DNA of 17,500 nt. It comes from Botryococcus braunii (taxonomy: Eukaryota; Chlorophyta; Trebouxiophyceae). Made by a program: the position numbers and the translations under genes. Within the stretch, counting starts at the first letter, position 1. The number at the start of each line of letters is the position of its first letter. The DNA is taken from contig KV908533.1 in the NCBI GenBank assembly GCA_002005505.1, positions 246,483-263,982 of the forward strand, written 5' to 3'. Shown one piece after another: positions 15,801-17,500 of this stretch. Below the pieces are notes generated by a model that saw only the letters and a list, made by a program, of their open reading frames with translations, had not been told where the DNA came from and ran no database searches.

Positions 15801-17498
15801 TCACACCCGGCGAGCGGCCAGCTGGCGACCCACAGCCGCCGCAATGATGAAACTGACCCGACGAATGACAAAATATCCCTCCACATCTTCTTGAGCAATG
15901 ATGGCTTGGTTCAAAAGCCCCTGGAGCCTCTGCAACAAGGCCAGCGCATCAGCATGCAACCCTCCCAATGTTTCAAAAGCGAAGGCTTGGAAAGCCACAG
16001 GCGGCTGCTGACGCGACAACAAGACAGCATAGCGGGTCTGCTTGTCTTGGGCAGCGCGCGCGGCGGCCCCACCCGGCACGAAGTGCAGCAAGTTGGCAAC
16101 TGTGAGTGGGGAAGAGCCAACGATGTCGATATAAAGGTCACGCCCCTCCTCCCACGCATGGAGGCGGAGGTCTGCGCGACGGCGCTCCTGGCCAGGGACA
16201 GGGGTGGGAAAGGCGGGTTCCCGGGTGACCCGCTGACGAGCTGAGGTAAGGACAGCGTCCAGGCCGTTACGAACGGAGTAATGTCGGCCGACAATGGCAA
16301 CATCCCCCCCTGAGGTGCAGTGGACCGCGTGGTCGCCCCAGACATCCAACTCCCTCAAGCAGCACGGGCATTGGGAGCCAGGGTGGAAAATGGGGATCAA
16401 GAGCTGGTATTGAAGGCGGCAGCGGAACGACTCTGGGGGCATGGTTTGCTGCAAATGGGAGACTGGGCGAGCCAGCAGCCAATCAGACGCTCCCGGCTGT
16501 GTAAGAGATTGGAGCACAGCACGGTCGCGATCCGAGCGAGCAGGGTCATCAAGAACCTCCTGGTATGCGCGGTGAGACAAGGGTTTGGACAGCCGGGCTT
16601 GCACTTTGCTGCGGACAAAATCCGGATCCTCGAAGAGCGCCGCATCGAAATCAGGAACAAGGGCGCAGTAGTCAGCCTTGGCAGCGAGGGCAGCGGGGAC
16701 AAGAGGGGCAGTGGATGTCCCCAGAAGGCGGTCCTGGAGGGGGGCTGTCTGCGTGACGGAGGCGAGATAGGCACAAGGCAGAAGGGAAGTGGCCTTAGTG
16801 ACCCCTAGACCCCCCTGGGCAATAGGCAAGCCAGCCAAGGTTTGCTGCAAAGGGCCAAAACCACCACCACCAGCTGTGACAATGGATTGGAGGACCTGGG
16901 TTTGGAGCATATCAAAGGTCACCAAAGCTTGCGCAGCTGCAGCTGGCGGCATGGTCCGGGCTGTGAAAACCACCTTGCAGGTCCCAAGGCAACTGCGAAG
17001 CAAGAGAAGCTCGGCTTGGGGGTGGCGGAGAATCGGCAAACGCTGGAGCGAGGCTGCCACGGCATCAACGTGCGCCTGGGCTACGGAAGCCGCGTACTCG
17101 ACTGACACGGTGACCGCTGCCCCCAACACTATCAAACCAGCACGAGTTTCATTGACGAAGCCCAGAGGGAACCCATCCAAATGCTGAGGGTTCGGGCGCG
17201 GCGACCACACACAGCACTTGTGAGGGTTGAGGCTCAAGCCATATGCGGGGGCCCGGTCAACAACCAACTGGACTGCCTGCTGCGCTGCGGGCACGGGACC
17301 AACAAACGTGCCGTCATCCAGATACCACCCTTGGTGTACGTCGGGACACTCCCGATGAAGGTCAAGGAGGAGTGGCTGGACAGTGAGCGCAAAAAGCAGC
17401 GGAGAGAGGGGGTCCCCTTGCTGGACCCCTGTTGTGGAGTCCACGACATGGGGCCCAACATACTGATGGGCCGCGCAGCCGTACGTCGTCGCCACATA
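15801..17498 (-). CDS. RLE-type non-LTR retrotransposon ORF, C-terminal part (runs off window)
   Basis: An open frame of 566 codons to the window edge, ending in TGA at 15801. It starts inside an RT: GVQQGDPLSPLLF (motif B) and WYLDDGTF (active-site YLDD) lie near residues 23-65, counted from 17495. A thumb and Ala/Leu-rich middle follow. Near 376-393 is a cysteine/histidine zinc motif (CPCC…GDHAVHC). After RHYSVRNGLD comes a restriction-like endonuclease signature: RRADLRL (Asp442), YIDIV (Asp457) and a downstream Lys485. This is the RT - zinc motif - PD-(D/E)XK order of site-specific LINEs such as the CRE, R2 and NeSL groups. It is unrelated in detail to LINE-A and LINE-B, which use an EEP nuclease. 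The QQGDPL wording suggests a CRE-like group, from memory. The N-terminal half lies outside the window. Confidence 0.8.
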   Translation of the reverse strand, partial: YVATTYGCAAHQYVGPHVVDSTTGVQQGDPLSPLLFALTVQPLLLDLHRECPDVHQGWYLDDGTFVGPVPAAQQAVQLVVDRAPAYGLSLNPHKCCVWSPRPNPQHLDGFPLGFVNETRAGLIVLGAAVTVSVEYAASVAQAHVDAVAASLQRLPILRHPQAELLLLRSCLGTCKVVFTARTMPPAAAAQALVTFDMLQTQVLQSIVTAGGGGFGPLQQTLAGLPIAQGGLGVTKATSLLPCAYLASVTQTAPLQDRLLGTSTAPLVPAALAAKADYCALVPDFDAALFEDPDFVRSKVQARLSKPLSHRAYQEVLDDPARSDRDRAVLQSLTQPGASDWLLARPVSHLQQTMPPESFRCRLQYQLLIPIFHPGSQCPCCLRELDVWGDHAVHCTSGGDVAIVGRHYSVRNGLDAVLTSARQRVTREPAFPTPVPGQERRRADLRLHAWEEGRDLYIDIVGSSPLTVANLLHFVPGGAAARAAQDKQTRYAVLLSRQQPPVAFQAFAFETLGGLHADALALLQRLQGLLNQAIIAQEDVEGYFVIRRVSFIIAAAVGRQLAARRV

Positions 17499-17500
17499 CT

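Noticed and set aside
15168..16244. + strand frame of 358 codons
   Set aside because: It overlaps the end of LINE-A ORF2 in another frame and the antisense of the RLE-type ORF; no motif was seen.
1..17500. CRISPR arrays, rRNA, tRNA or bacterial-type operons
   Set aside because: No regularly spaced repeat, cloverleaf or rRNA-like sequence was found; all coding content is eukaryotic retroelement.

Overview
This window is eukaryotic repeat DNA made of nested retrotransposons. I find no cellular gene, tRNA, rRNA or CRISPR array. The contents are two related LINEs (non-LTR elements with an apurinic-type endonuclease), one Ty3/gypsy chromovirus, and the 3' half of a LINE of a different lineage with a restriction-like endonuclease. 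A chromovirus together with L1-like LINEs carrying a CCHC C-terminus suggests the green lineage (alga or land plant). That guess is weak, and fungi or protists are not excluded.

Layout. About 1-470 is flanking DNA with short palindromes. LINE-A (+ strand) runs from about 470 to about 15726: ORF1 at 558-1490, then ORF2 broken into three pieces (1491-2326, 6959-7132, 13126-15541). LINE-B (- strand, 2327-6951) is a complete 4.6 kb copy inserted in LINE-A ORF2 and flanked by the 7-bp duplication GGAAAGG. A chromovirus (- strand, 7133-13120, 5988 bp) sits 174 bp further along the same ORF2. It has 204-bp LTRs differing at one base and is flanked by the 5-bp duplication GGTTC. Removing both insertions with one copy of each duplication returns the ORF2 pieces to a common frame, and each junction falls where LINE-B ORF2 predicts continuous protein. 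To the right, 15801-17498 (- strand) is the C-terminal part of a LINE with a CCHC-like zinc motif and a PD-(D/E)XK-type nuclease; it runs off the window.

Main observation. In both LINEs, ORF1 ends in a TAG that is in frame with ORF2. The frame after TAG is open, and there is no ATG before the catalytic Asn and Glu of the endonuclease. Both copies read Ala-TAG-GG followed by a matching Leu-Ser-Ile-Leu-x-Trp-Asn-Val peptide. This suggests that ORF2 is made as an ORF1-ORF2 fusion by UAG readthrough.

Other points. The chromovirus Gag-Pol is split over four overlapping frames: gag N-terminus, gag with zinc knuckle, protease, and RT-RNaseH-integrase-chromodomain. The shifts are +1, -1, +1, and no stop lies inside the conserved domains although the LTRs are nearly identical. 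LINE-B has a 5' UTR of only 54 nt built from two copies of a 25-bp unit. The LINE-A and LINE-B 3' ends share a terminal motif. LINE-A also has a Gly-to-Arg change in the conserved QG of its RT. Order of events: LINE-A first, then LINE-B and the chromovirus, whose relative order cannot be read from the sequence.
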